Below, one piece after another: positions 5,275 through 12,756 of a stretch of DNA of 17,927 nucleotides (the first letter of the stretch is position 1; each line of letters starts with the position of its first letter). The translations under genes and the position numbers were made by a program. This DNA is from Clostridia bacterium (GTDB taxonomy: Bacteria > Bacillota > Clostridia > Christensenellales > UBA1242). The notes under the pieces were generated by a model that worked only from the letters and a program-made list of their open reading frames with translations, searched no databases and was not told the DNA's origin. Where the stretch lies: contig CAAGCR010000018.1 of the NCBI GenBank assembly GCA_900768425.1, positions 1 through 17,927 of the forward strand. Direction: 5' to 3'.

Positions 5275-6568
5275 TATATGCCTTTTAGCAATTTTAATAG
5301 TCATAATGCTGGTGCTATTTACAGGGAAAAGAACAACCAAAGCAATGACAATAAAAGACTGTTGTGAACTACGTGATTACATTCAAATGTGCTTTAATGA
5401 GCAAAACAAGTTAAACAAAACGGTCAATGATTTAATGGTGCAAACAATGTCACAAAACAACAACACAGTAATAAATGCGGTTGGACAAAACGCCACTTTG
5501 CACGCACAACAATTAAGTGATATTATGTCAAGACTTAACAAAGTGCTGGAAAGTTCATCGGAAAGTATGAAAAATGCAACAATGGTGCTTCAAACCGGGC
5601 TGGAACGATTGCAAAACGATAACGAGAAAAAACTAGAACAAATGCGACAAACCGTTGATGAAAAACTAAATGTAAGCCTAGAACGCAGACTGACCGAGTC
5701 TTTTAAAGTAATAAACGACAGATTGCAAAGTGTATACGAAGGCTTGGGTGAAATGAAAAACTTGGCAAATGGCGTTGGCGATTTAAAAAAAGTGTTAACC
5801 AATGTTAAAACACGTGGAATTTGGGGCGAAGTTCAACTGGGCAATCTACTTGAACAAATGATGACTCCTGAGCAGTATGATAGTCAAGTTGCAATAAAAG
5901 CGGGCTCGGCAGAAAGGGTAGATTTTGTTATAAAACTTCCGGGCAAGTCCGGTGATGAAGTGCTTTTACCTATTGATGCCAAATTCCCTATAGAAGACTA
6001 CCAAAGACTTGTAGATGCTAGCGAACGCGGTGACCAAGCAGAAATTGATGCTTGTTTAAAAGCCCTAGAAAGACGCGTAAAAGATGAAGCAAAATCAATC
6101 AAAGAAAAATATATCAATGTGCCAAAAACAACCGATTTTGCAGTGATGTATTTGTCAATAGAAGGACTATATGCCGAAGTATTGCGTAGACCGGGGCTAG
6201 CCGAAGCCTTGCAAAGAGATTACAAAATTAATGTTTGCGGACCAACAACTCTTGCATCACTTTTAAATAGTTTGCAAATGGGATTTAGAACTCTAACCAT
6301 AGAAAAACGCACAAGTGAAGTATGGAATTTGCTTGGAGCAGTCAAACAAGAATTTGGCAAGTTTGTTGAACTTTTAGCAAAAACACAAAAGAAACTTGTA
6401 GAAGCAAGCAACACAATAGAGTTTGCAACTAAAAAATCAAGAACTATTGAAAGAAAACTAAAAAATATCGCCATAGAGAATACACAACAAGAATATTTAG
6501 ACCTAAATGATGAAAGCGAAACAAATGAAACAAACGAACAAGATTTATTGGGGGATAGCGATGAATAA
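5252..6568 (+). CDS. rmuC: DNA recombination protein RmuC
   Basis: A 438-residue protein with one N-terminal membrane helix (about residues 3-23, ending FTGK), a long coiled coil (about 30-160, with several Q/N-rich heptads), and an RmuC nuclease-like domain that includes GIWGEVQLGNLLEQM, DFVIKLPG, LPIDAKFPIEDYQ, and later FAVMYLSIEGLYAEVLRRPG. RmuC limits DNA inversions between short inverted repeats and is proposed to be a nuclease. The start is an unusual TTG at 5252, chosen because GAGG lies eight bases upstream and because it gives the expected membrane anchor. It overlaps the end of cca by 23 bases and the phosphoglucomutase by eight. A repeat-processing enzyme in a window rich in palindromes is notable but may be coincidence. 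Confidence 0.92.
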   Translation: MVILEIISICLLAILIVIMLVLFTGKRTTKAMTIKDCCELRDYIQMCFNEQNKLNKTVNDLMVQTMSQNNNTVINAVGQNATLHAQQLSDIMSRLNKVLESSSESMKNATMVLQTGLERLQNDNEKKLEQMRQTVDEKLNVSLERRLTESFKVINDRLQSVYEGLGEMKNLANGVGDLKKVLTNVKTRGIWGEVQLGNLLEQMMTPEQYDSQVAIKAGSAERVDFVIKLPGKSGDEVLLPIDAKFPIEDYQRLVDASERGDQAEIDACLKALERRVKDEAKSIKEKYINVPKTTDFAVMYLSIEGLYAEVLRRPGLAEALQRDYKINVCGPTTLASLLNSLQMGFRTLTIEKRTSEVWNLLGAVKQEFGKFVELLAKTQKKLVEASNTIEFATKKSRTIERKLKNIAIENTQQEYLDLNDESETNETNEQDLLGDSDE

Positions 6569-8198
6569 GTTATATAATAATTGGTTAAAAATTGAAGATA
6601 AATCAATAAACGAAAAACTTTTAACAATGACCGAAGAAGAACAAGCATCTGCTTTTGGTGGCTCGCTTAGTTTTGGTACTGCCGGTTTGCGTGGAATAAT
6701 GGGGCTTGGCACAAATAGGTTAAATGAAGTCAATGTCTGCAAACTCGCAAATGCCATTGTTGAATATTACATCAAAAATAAACTAAATAGCATTGTAATT
6801 GGTTTTGATACCCGCCATAATTCAAAAGCATATTCGCGTGTATTTGCAAAAGTTTTAGCATCAAATGGCATTAAAGTAAATTTGTTTAAAAATTTTGTGC
6901 CAACACCGGTGTTAAATTTTGCTATAGGTTATACAAAATCAGATATGGGTATAATGATAACGGCCAGTCATAACAATAAAATTTACAACGGAATAAAAGT
7001 CAGCGGTGCAAATTGCATACAAATTTCAGGCGAAACCGAAAAAACTTTGGGCAATTTATATGCAAAACTAAACGAAGTTGAACTTTATAATAATTACTAT
7101 AAAAATCAAGCAAACCAAACAAAAAACATAGTTTATGTTAGTAAATATGTAAAAAAACAATTTTTGGGCGAGTTTTATAAAAATAAAATGAACAAGGAAT
7201 TGAATATAATTTACACTCCATTAAATGGTACTGCTTATAAATATGTAAGAAAAGCCTTAAAAGATTCCGGCTTTAAAAATGTAAAATCGCCATTTAGACA
7301 AAAATTCCCTAATGGTAATTTTACAACTTGTCCTTATCCAAACCCAGAATTTCAAGAAGCATATAAGAGTGCTTTAAAATGCACAGAAGATTTTGATGCC
7401 GATGTAATAGTTGCAACCGATCCAGATGGCGACCGCCTAGGTGCAATGATAAAAAGCACAAAAGGTTATAAACTATTAACCGGTAACGAAGTTGGCTTTT
7501 TGCTATTAAATTATATTTACGAAACACGCTCGCGCGAAAAAAATTTGTATGCCGTATCAACAGTGGTGTCATCACCAATGTTCTTTAAAATGTGTGACTC
7601 CTTTGGCATACACTATCAAAAATCGTTAACAGGTTTTAAAAACATAGGCAAAGCAAAACTTGCTATGGAAGATAAATATGGCAAAGATGGTTTCATTTTA
7701 GCCTATGAAGAAAGTTGCGGATATATTGTAAAAGACAATTTTTACGATAAAGATGGCATATTTGCCTTGCTAAAATTCTGCGAACTAGCAAGTTATTTGA
7801 AACAAAAAGGCAGTTCGCTAGAAGAATATCTAAATGAAATTTATGCTAAATATGATAATCTATATTCATTAAACTCTAGTTTAAGTTTTGAGGGCGATAA
7901 TGCATTAGAAAGAATGAACGAGTCGGTAAATAATCTAAGAGAGCAGGGTTTAACAAAACTTTTAAAGAAAAAAATAACCAAAACTATTGACTATCTAAAC
8001 GATAAAACAGGACTAGACAAATCTAACTTTATTGAGTATTACACCGATGATTTTTCATTTATAATTCGCCCAAGCGGTACAGAACCAAAACTAAAATTCT
8101 ATATCCACGCAAAGGGCAAAACATTAGACCAAAGCAAAAAACTTGCATCAAATGTTTTAGATGCAATAAAGAAGGAAATATTTAATATAAATGAATAG
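6561..8198 (+). CDS. Phosphoglucomutase / phosphomannomutase family enzyme
   Basis: A 545-residue alpha-D-phosphohexomutase that should interconvert hexose 1- and 6-phosphates, feeding glycogen, cell-wall or teichoic-acid sugar nucleotides. Seen in the sequence: an N-terminal GTAGLRGIMG sugar-phosphate segment, the phosphoserine loop TASHN with catalytic S136, the metal loop DPDGDR with D287, D289 and D291, and the C-terminal phosphate-binding RPSGTEPK at 503-510. The length matches the Bacillota PgcA type rather than the shorter GlmM type (about 450). The start is ATG 6561, preceded by GGGG about six bases upstream. It overlaps rmuC by eight bases and uvrC by eight bases, both through ATGAATAR junctions, which suggests coupled translation. 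Confidence 0.92.
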   Translation: MNKLYNNWLKIEDKSINEKLLTMTEEEQASAFGGSLSFGTAGLRGIMGLGTNRLNEVNVCKLANAIVEYYIKNKLNSIVIGFDTRHNSKAYSRVFAKVLASNGIKVNLFKNFVPTPVLNFAIGYTKSDMGIMITASHNNKIYNGIKVSGANCIQISGETEKTLGNLYAKLNEVELYNNYYKNQANQTKNIVYVSKYVKKQFLGEFYKNKMNKELNIIYTPLNGTAYKYVRKALKDSGFKNVKSPFRQKFPNGNFTTCPYPNPEFQEAYKSALKCTEDFDADVIVATDPDGDRLGAMIKSTKGYKLLTGNEVGFLLLNYIYETRSREKNLYAVSTVVSSPMFFKMCDSFGIHYQKSLTGFKNIGKAKLAMEDKYGKDGFILAYEESCGYIVKDNFYDKDGIFALLKFCELASYLKQKGSSLEEYLNEIYAKYDNLYSLNSSLSFEGDNALERMNESVNNLREQGLTKLLKKKITKTIDYLNDKTGLDKSNFIEYYTDDFSFIIRPSGTEPKLKFYIHAKGKTLDQSKKLASNVLDAIKKEIFNINE

Positions 8199-10014
8199 TG
8201 TTATTCAAGAAAAACTTAACTTAATAACCGAAAACAGTGGCGTCTATATAATGAAAAATTCAGACGGCACTGTTATTTATGTCGGTAAAGCAAAAAACTT
8301 AAAAAATAGGGTTAGTCAGTATTTTCATAACACGCAAAAGCAAGCCAAAGTGCAAGCAATGGTTGACCATATTGCCGATTTTGAATACTACATCACATTA
8401 TCGGAGCAAGATGCGTTTGCACTAGAAAATAACCTAATAAAAAAATATCAACCTTTTTATAATATTCTTTTAAAAGATGCAAAGACTTTTGCCTATATTA
8501 AAACAAACCTAAAAGAAGAATATCCAAGATTTGAAATAACACGGAAATTAAAAAATGATGGTGCAAGATATTTCGGACCATATATAAGCGGAGTATCGGC
8601 AAAAGATGTGCTAAACTTATTAAACTTGGCTTTCCCGGTAAGAAAATGTAAGGAAAAAATAGGCAAAAAACGCACTCGTGCTTGCTTAAATTACTCCATA
8701 GGACTATGCAAAGCCCCTTGTATGGGCTATATTTCAAAGGAAGATTACAGAAAAATTGTAGATGATGCAATAGACTTTTTAAAAGGTAATGACCAGCAAA
8801 TAGAGAGCATAATAAAACAAAAAATGGAAAATTATGCTAGCGTAGAAAATTTTGAAAAAGCAATGGAAATGCGAGATGACTTAAAAATCATCAAAAAATT
8901 AAAGGAAAAGGTTGTTGCCAATATTCCAAAAGATTTAAGCCTAGATGCCTTTGCTTATGTCACCGATGGCGAGGCTGGTGCTGTGTGTGTACTTACACTT
9001 CGCTCCGGCAAAATTTTAGGTGCACAAGATTTTTCTTTATATGATGCCAACTTAACAAATAAAGACACTTTGCAAGATTTTATCATTGCTTATTATAAAA
9101 ATAAACCATTACCAGATGAGATTTTGGTAAGTGAAGAAATGGACGATAGTCAGGAGTTTATAGACTATCTTCAAGCCCTAAAAGGTAAAAAAATAAGCAT
9201 AATTACGCCTAAAATTGCCATTAAAAACGATATAATCAAAATGGCAAAAGAAAATGCACAGGAACATCTATTTAAACGCGTAAGGGAAGATAAATTAAAG
9301 TTTAAACGAACACTAGGAGCATTAATTAATCTTAAACAAGCAATTAATATGCCACAGTTACCAAAAAGAATGGAATGTTACGATATATCCAACATTAGCG
9401 GAACAAACAAGGTTGCCAGTATGGTTGTGTTCATAAATGGCGAACCAGCTAAAAAAATGTACCGCAAATTTAAAATTAAAACGGTTGAAGGTCCAAACGA
9501 TTTTGCAAGTTTGCAAGAAACACTAACGCGAAGATTAAACGAACTAGATAAACAAGAAGATGAAAGTTTTTCACAAGAGCCGGACCTACTCATAATTGAT
9601 GGTGGTAAAGGACAACTTTCGGCAACATACGAAGTGCTACAAAATTCTAAGCATAAAAATATAACAATTATAAGTTTGGCAAAAAGATATGAAGAAGTGT
9701 ACAGACCTAACAATCCAGTGCCATTAATGCTAAAACGTACAAGTGAGGAGTTAAAACTACTCCAACGCATTCGTGATGAAGCCCACCGCTTTGCTATTAC
9801 ATTCCATAGGTCATTGCGTAATAAAATGGAATATCACGACCCATTAATGGAAGTTCAAGGCATAGGCAAAGCAAAACTAAGAGCCTTATATGCTCAATAT
9901 GGCACACTAGAAAAAATGAAATCTGCTAGCATAAGTGAATTGCAACTAGTAAAAGGCATAGACCCCGCACTAGCCAAACGAATTTATCAAAGACTAAATA
10001 ATATAAATGAATAA
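8191..10014 (+). CDS. uvrC: UvrABC excinuclease subunit C
   Basis: A 607-residue nucleotide-excision-repair endonuclease that makes both cuts around a DNA lesion with UvrA and UvrB. Domains seen: GIY-YIG nuclease at about residues 15-95 (GVYI at 17-20, IYVG at 29-32), a cysteine cluster around ACLNYSIGLCKAPC with a nearby upstream cysteine (iron-sulphur site in the family), a UVR motif (ENFEKAMEMRDDL), the RNase H-like nuclease with LLIIDGGKGQ near 465-474, and a C-terminal helix-hairpin-helix pair (VQGIGKAKLRALY and VKGIDPALAKRIY). Full length for the family. It overlaps the previous gene by eight bases and has only a weak AAGGA-like site, so it probably relies on coupling. It is the last gene of the operon. 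Confidence 0.96.
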   Translation: MNSVIQEKLNLITENSGVYIMKNSDGTVIYVGKAKNLKNRVSQYFHNTQKQAKVQAMVDHIADFEYYITLSEQDAFALENNLIKKYQPFYNILLKDAKTFAYIKTNLKEEYPRFEITRKLKNDGARYFGPYISGVSAKDVLNLLNLAFPVRKCKEKIGKKRTRACLNYSIGLCKAPCMGYISKEDYRKIVDDAIDFLKGNDQQIESIIKQKMENYASVENFEKAMEMRDDLKIIKKLKEKVVANIPKDLSLDAFAYVTDGEAGAVCVLTLRSGKILGAQDFSLYDANLTNKDTLQDFIIAYYKNKPLPDEILVSEEMDDSQEFIDYLQALKGKKISIITPKIAIKNDIIKMAKENAQEHLFKRVREDKLKFKRTLGALINLKQAINMPQLPKRMECYDISNISGTNKVASMVVFINGEPAKKMYRKFKIKTVEGPNDFASLQETLTRRLNELDKQEDESFSQEPDLLIIDGGKGQLSATYEVLQNSKHKNITIISLAKRYEEVYRPNNPVPLMLKRTSEELKLLQRIRDEAHRFAITFHRSLRNKMEYHDPLMEVQGIGKAKLRALYAQYGTLEKMKSASISELQLVKGIDPALAKRIYQRLNNINE

Positions 10015-10086
10015 TGATAAATGATGACTCATGTTGCTAATGCAACAAATGATGATTGATAACTGACAAATTATGAATTATGGTTA
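10015..10086 (+). other. Downstream of uvrC: small hairpin and ATGATG direct repeats
   Basis: TGTTGC-TAAT-GCAACA makes a six-pair hairpin with no T run, flanked on both sides by AAATGATGA direct repeats. It is not a convincing terminator. No gene is seen between 10015 and 10450. The rest of that interval is covered by the next entries. Confidence 0.4.
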
Positions 10087-10192
10087 AATAATAGTGAACA
10101 AGCATAAAATGCTCGCAGTGAACGAGCATAGCCCGCTGTGAACGAGCAACAAGTTGTTCGCAGTGAAATGCAAGCGTGTGCTTGCGGTTATT
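10087..10192 (+). repeat. Heptamer-hairpin array, copy 2
   Basis: Four heptamers (AGTGAAC 10093 and 10117, TGTGAAC 10137, AGTGAAA 10162), spaced 20-25 bases, alternate with palindromes such as AGCAT/ATGCT, CGAGCAAC/GTTGTTCG and GCAAGC/GCTTGC. AATAAT (10087-10092) and GTTATT (10187-10192) can close it. A competing fold pairs ATGCTCG with CGAGCAT around the loop CAGTGAA, which exposes one heptamer in a hairpin loop. It sits behind the uvrC operon as copy 1 sits behind the ABC operon. Confidence 0.7.
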
Positions 10193-10270
10193 GTTCAATT
10201 TTTAATATGTTTTGTTTTGAGTTGTTACAAACCCTTGCATTAATAACGAACTATTGACAAACACAAACCT
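10193..10270. other. AT-rich linker of the second composite repeat
   Basis: No gene is seen. It is homologous to 3504-3614 (shared TTTAATA, GTTGTTACA-like and ACACAAAC stretches) but shorter. A TTGACA at 10255 has no matching -10 box at normal spacing. Confidence 0.45.
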
Positions 10271-10333
10271 TTGCCCCCTGTCAGGGGGGCTGTCAGCCAA
10301 AAGGCTGACTTAGGGGTTTCCCTGCCTTATAAA
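10271..10333 (+). repeat. Double-hairpin palindromic element, copy 2 (best preserved)
   Basis: The first hairpin is CCCCCT-GTC-AGGGGG (10274-10288) and the second is GTCAGCC-AAAA-GGCTGAC (10292-10309), followed by TTAGGGGTTT and CCTGCCTTATAAA. The 3' AGGGG could also pair with the 5' CCCCT, giving an alternative closed form. It trails an array exactly as copy 1 does. Confidence 0.7.
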
Positions 10334-10415
10334 AAAGTTAACAAAATTGTGTGGCGGTTTCCCTGCCTATTGAAAAATAAAAGTTAAACAAAACAGGTGA
10401 GTGGTTGCACTACCT
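10315..10415 (+). repeat. Tandem hairpin-linker repeat upstream of thymidine kinase
   Basis: The 13-mer GGTTTCCCTGCCT occurs at 10315 and again, unchanged, at 10356. Each copy is followed by an AAGTTAA(A)CAAAA linker (10335 and 10381). A third, degenerate unit ends in the hairpin AGGT(G)AGTG-GTTG-CACTACCT (10395-10415). It lies in the probable 5' leader or promoter region of the next gene. I found no convincing -35/-10 pair here. Confidence 0.6.
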
Positions 10416-10450
10416 ATTAAAACAACCAACATACACAAAAGGAAGAAAAA

Positions 10451-11050
10451 ATGAGTAAATTATATTTTAGATATGGAGTAATGGGTTGCAGTAAAACTGC
10501 AAACGCACTAATGTGTAAATTTAATTTTGAACAACAAGGCTTTAAAGTGCTTTTATTAAAGTCACTAATTGATACAAGAGATGTAAAAGACAATAACATT
10601 ATCGTACATTCAAGAATAGGACTTGAAAGTCCTTGCATTGGCTTTTCTAGTGATGATAATTTAATAGATATATTTAAAGCTGAGTGTCAAAAAGAAAAAT
10701 ATGACATTATAATAGTAGATGAATGTCAATTTGCAACGGCAAAACAAATAGAGCAGTTAAAACAAATTTCATTAACAAATATTGTGATGTGCTATGGACT
10801 TTTAACAAATTTTCAAACATATCTTTTTGAAGGCTCTAAAAGACTTGTGGAACTAGCCGATAGTTTGCAAGAGTTAAAGAGTGTATGCAAATGTGGTAAA
10901 AAGGCATCAGTAAATGCAAGATTTGTAAATGGTAAACTTTGCACAAATGGTGATTCAATAGCAATAGAAAACGAAAACAATGTCACATATGAACCTATGT
11001 GCTATGGTTGTTATATAAAAATGGTTGAAAAAGCCGATGAAAATAACTAA
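10451..11050 (+). CDS. tdk: Thymidine kinase (type II)
   Basis: A 199-residue cytoplasmic salvage enzyme that phosphorylates thymidine with ATP. Seen in the sequence: the P-loop region YGVMGCSKT (residues 8-16, lysine K15), SRIGLESP near 54-61, the Walker B-like VDECQ at 89-93, the lasso region with MCYGLLTNFQ, and a zinc site C146, C148, C184, C187. The P-loop has Ser where the usual GKT/S glycine stands; I recall similar SKT forms in Clostridia relatives but cannot confirm it. ATG 10451 follows GGAAG by six bases. The next gene starts 34 bases later on the same strand, so the three genes may be cotranscribed despite unrelated roles. Confidence 0.9.
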   Translation: MSKLYFRYGVMGCSKTANALMCKFNFEQQGFKVLLLKSLIDTRDVKDNNIIVHSRIGLESPCIGFSSDDNLIDIFKAECQKEKYDIIIVDECQFATAKQIEQLKQISLTNIVMCYGLLTNFQTYLFEGSKRLVELADSLQELKSVCKCGKKASVNARFVNGKLCTNGDSIAIENENNVTYEPMCYGCYIKMVEKADENN

Positions 11051-11084
11051 AATACGATTATATAAATTTTAAAAGGAGAAAATT

Positions 11085-11498
11085 ATGGCAAGCAAAAAAC
11101 AAAATAGTACTAGCAAAAGTTATTCACAAACGACAAATAGAAAATCAAATAAAACTGTAAATAAAGAGTTGTCAAAGTTTAGCACTAAAACAAAAGTAAT
11201 TTGCCTATTTTTGTTTATTTTTGCGGTGTTTGGCGGTGTGTTTACCACATATTACATAACAAAGAATGACACCTTTCAATTAATAGGTGAAACTGAAATA
11301 ACCATTTCAGTTGGGCAAGAATATGTAGAGCAATATGCAAAAATTATTGCCTTTGGCAAAGATATATCAAAAGATGTAATAATAACCGGAATAGTTAACA
11401 TAAATTTGGCAGATGTATATGTTTTAAAATATACAGTAAACAATTTCCGATTTAAAAATTACACATTGTATAGAAAAATTACAGTAGAGGAGGTGTAA
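11085..11498 (+). CDS. Membrane-anchored small Ig-like (DUF5011-like) protein
   Basis: A 137-residue protein with a Ser/Lys/Asn-rich, basic cytoplasmic N-terminus (1-36), one membrane helix (about 37-57) and an extracellular beta domain (about 64-135). The pattern ITISVGQEY...A.......DISKDVIITG.V....ADVYVLKYTV resembles bacterial Ig-like DUF5011 repeats, in which I.VG..Y.D.GA is followed by G.Y.V.Y.V. Such domains occur in surface adhesins; here a single copy stands alone. A strong AAGGAG precedes the ATG. It lies one base before the metallo-beta-lactamase gene, whose ribosome site (GGAGG) is inside this gene, so the two are probably made together and may act together at the cell surface. Confidence 0.7.
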   Translation: MASKKQNSTSKSYSQTTNRKSNKTVNKELSKFSTKTKVICLFLFIFAVFGGVFTTYYITKNDTFQLIGETEITISVGQEYVEQYAKIIAFGKDISKDVIITGIVNINLADVYVLKYTVNNFRFKNYTLYRKITVEEV

Positions 11499-11499
11499 T

Positions 11500-12654
11500 A
11501 TGGCTAAAAAGAAATATTACGGGAAATTTGTCTCATTTTTGCTTTGCCTGTTTATAACATTGTTCGGTTTTGCTCTAGGGTTGGGTGGTTTGTATTTCTA
11601 CAAAACGAGCAGTGAGATTGCACAGATTAAGGTTTATACCTTAGGCGAAATATCTTTTCACTTTTTAGAATTGGGCAATGAAAATACTGGCGATTGTACA
11701 TACATTAAAGCGGGGGAGGCCGATATATTGATTGATGCAGGCTCAAATTACACATCAATACCAACAATTACGGCATATATCAATAGTCAAGTTAAAGACA
11801 AAAAATTAGAATATGTAATTGTTACTCACGCACATAAAGACCACTATGCAGGTTTTGCAACCAATTTTGCGACTGAAAGCATATTTGATAAATACGACAT
11901 AGGCACAATTATAGATTTTGCCCAAACCGAAAAGGGCAAAACATCTCAGGATATGTACAAAAATTATCAAAGAGAATTGTCTGAGGCGGTAGAGCGTGGT
12001 GCAAAACATTACACAGCCTTAGATTGTGTTAATAAAACAAATGGTGCTACAAACACCTATGAATTATCAAAAGATATTACAATGACAATTCTAAATCAAA
12101 GATTTTACGCAGAGCAAGATAAGGACAACGAAAACAACCACTCAGTATGCACACTATTTACTCATGGTGATAAGAATTTCTTATTCACCGGTGACCTAGA
12201 TAAAGAAGGTGAAGAAAGTTTAGTAAGTTTAAATAACTTGCCTAAATGTGAGTTGTATAAAGCAGGACATCATGGCAGTAAAACAAGTTCAAACGAAGTA
12301 TTATTAGAGAAAATTCAACCAAATATTTGTTGTGTTTGCTGTTGTGCAGGAAATGTTGAATATACTCAAAATTTAAACAACACTTTTCCAACGCAAGATT
12401 TTATAAATAGAATAAGCAAGTATACCGATAGAGTATATGTCACAACATTAGGTCCAATAGTTGCCACTGGCGAAAAGAATAAAGATGGAAGTGATAAGTA
12501 CAAAAATGATGGTCATCGCTCACTAAACGGCAACATTGTAGTAACATCAACATCATCTACCACCGAAGTAAATTGCTCCAACAATAACATAAAACTAAAA
12601 GATACCGACTGGTTTAAAAAATATCGAAAATGCCCAACCGAATGGGTAGCATAG
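11500..12654 (+). CDS. Membrane-anchored ComEC-type metallo-beta-lactamase-fold hydrolase
   Basis: A 384-residue protein with an N-terminal signal anchor (about 11-34) and a metallo-beta-lactamase fold outside the membrane. Seen: FHFLELG.....GDCTYIKAGEADILIDAG (53-81), the metal motif THAHKDH with H110, H112, D114 and H115, NNHSVCTLF and then FTGDLD with D232, and GHHGSKTSS with H257 and H258. This set is that of the soluble domain of ComEC/Rec2 DNA-uptake proteins and stand-alone relatives, which can be nucleases or phosphodiesterases. The competence membrane domain is absent, so DNA uptake is not implied. The segment CCVCCC (277-282) replaces the normally hydrophobic strand there, which is odd for an exported protein. 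It ends the operon before a bidirectional terminator. Confidence 0.85.
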   Translation: MAKKKYYGKFVSFLLCLFITLFGFALGLGGLYFYKTSSEIAQIKVYTLGEISFHFLELGNENTGDCTYIKAGEADILIDAGSNYTSIPTITAYINSQVKDKKLEYVIVTHAHKDHYAGFATNFATESIFDKYDIGTIIDFAQTEKGKTSQDMYKNYQRELSEAVERGAKHYTALDCVNKTNGATNTYELSKDITMTILNQRFYAEQDKDNENNHSVCTLFTHGDKNFLFTGDLDKEGEESLVSLNNLPKCELYKAGHHGSKTSSNEVLLEKIQPNICCVCCCAGNVEYTQNLNNTFPTQDFINRISKYTDRVYVTTLGPIVATGEKNKDGSDKYKNDGHRSLNGNIVVTSTSSTTEVNCSNNNIKLKDTDWFKKYRKCPTEWVA

Positions 12655-12703
12655 TGCAAATAATAGAGTTCTTTATAAAATAATTATTAAAATACTAAGC
12701 ATT

Positions 12704-12745
12704 AAAAAAACTACAAAGTGTTTATTTTAACTTTGTAGTTTTTTT
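12704..12745. terminator. Bidirectional intrinsic terminator between convergent genes
   Basis: Perfect 16-base inverted arms (12704-12719 and 12730-12745) around a ten-base loop, with seven A on the left and seven T on the right. It therefore ends both the plus-strand operon finishing at 12654 and the minus-strand gene finishing at 12757. Confidence 0.9.
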
Positions 12746-12756
12746 GATTTTATTAT

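Noticed and set aside
9378..9770. 130-codon minus-strand ORF inside uvrC
   Set aside because: It is antisense to the conserved nuclease domain of uvrC and encodes no recognisable protein, so it is a shadow frame.
10255..10285. Promoter with TTGACA at 10255
   Set aside because: No acceptable -10 box lies 16-18 bases downstream; that position falls into the C-rich hairpin.
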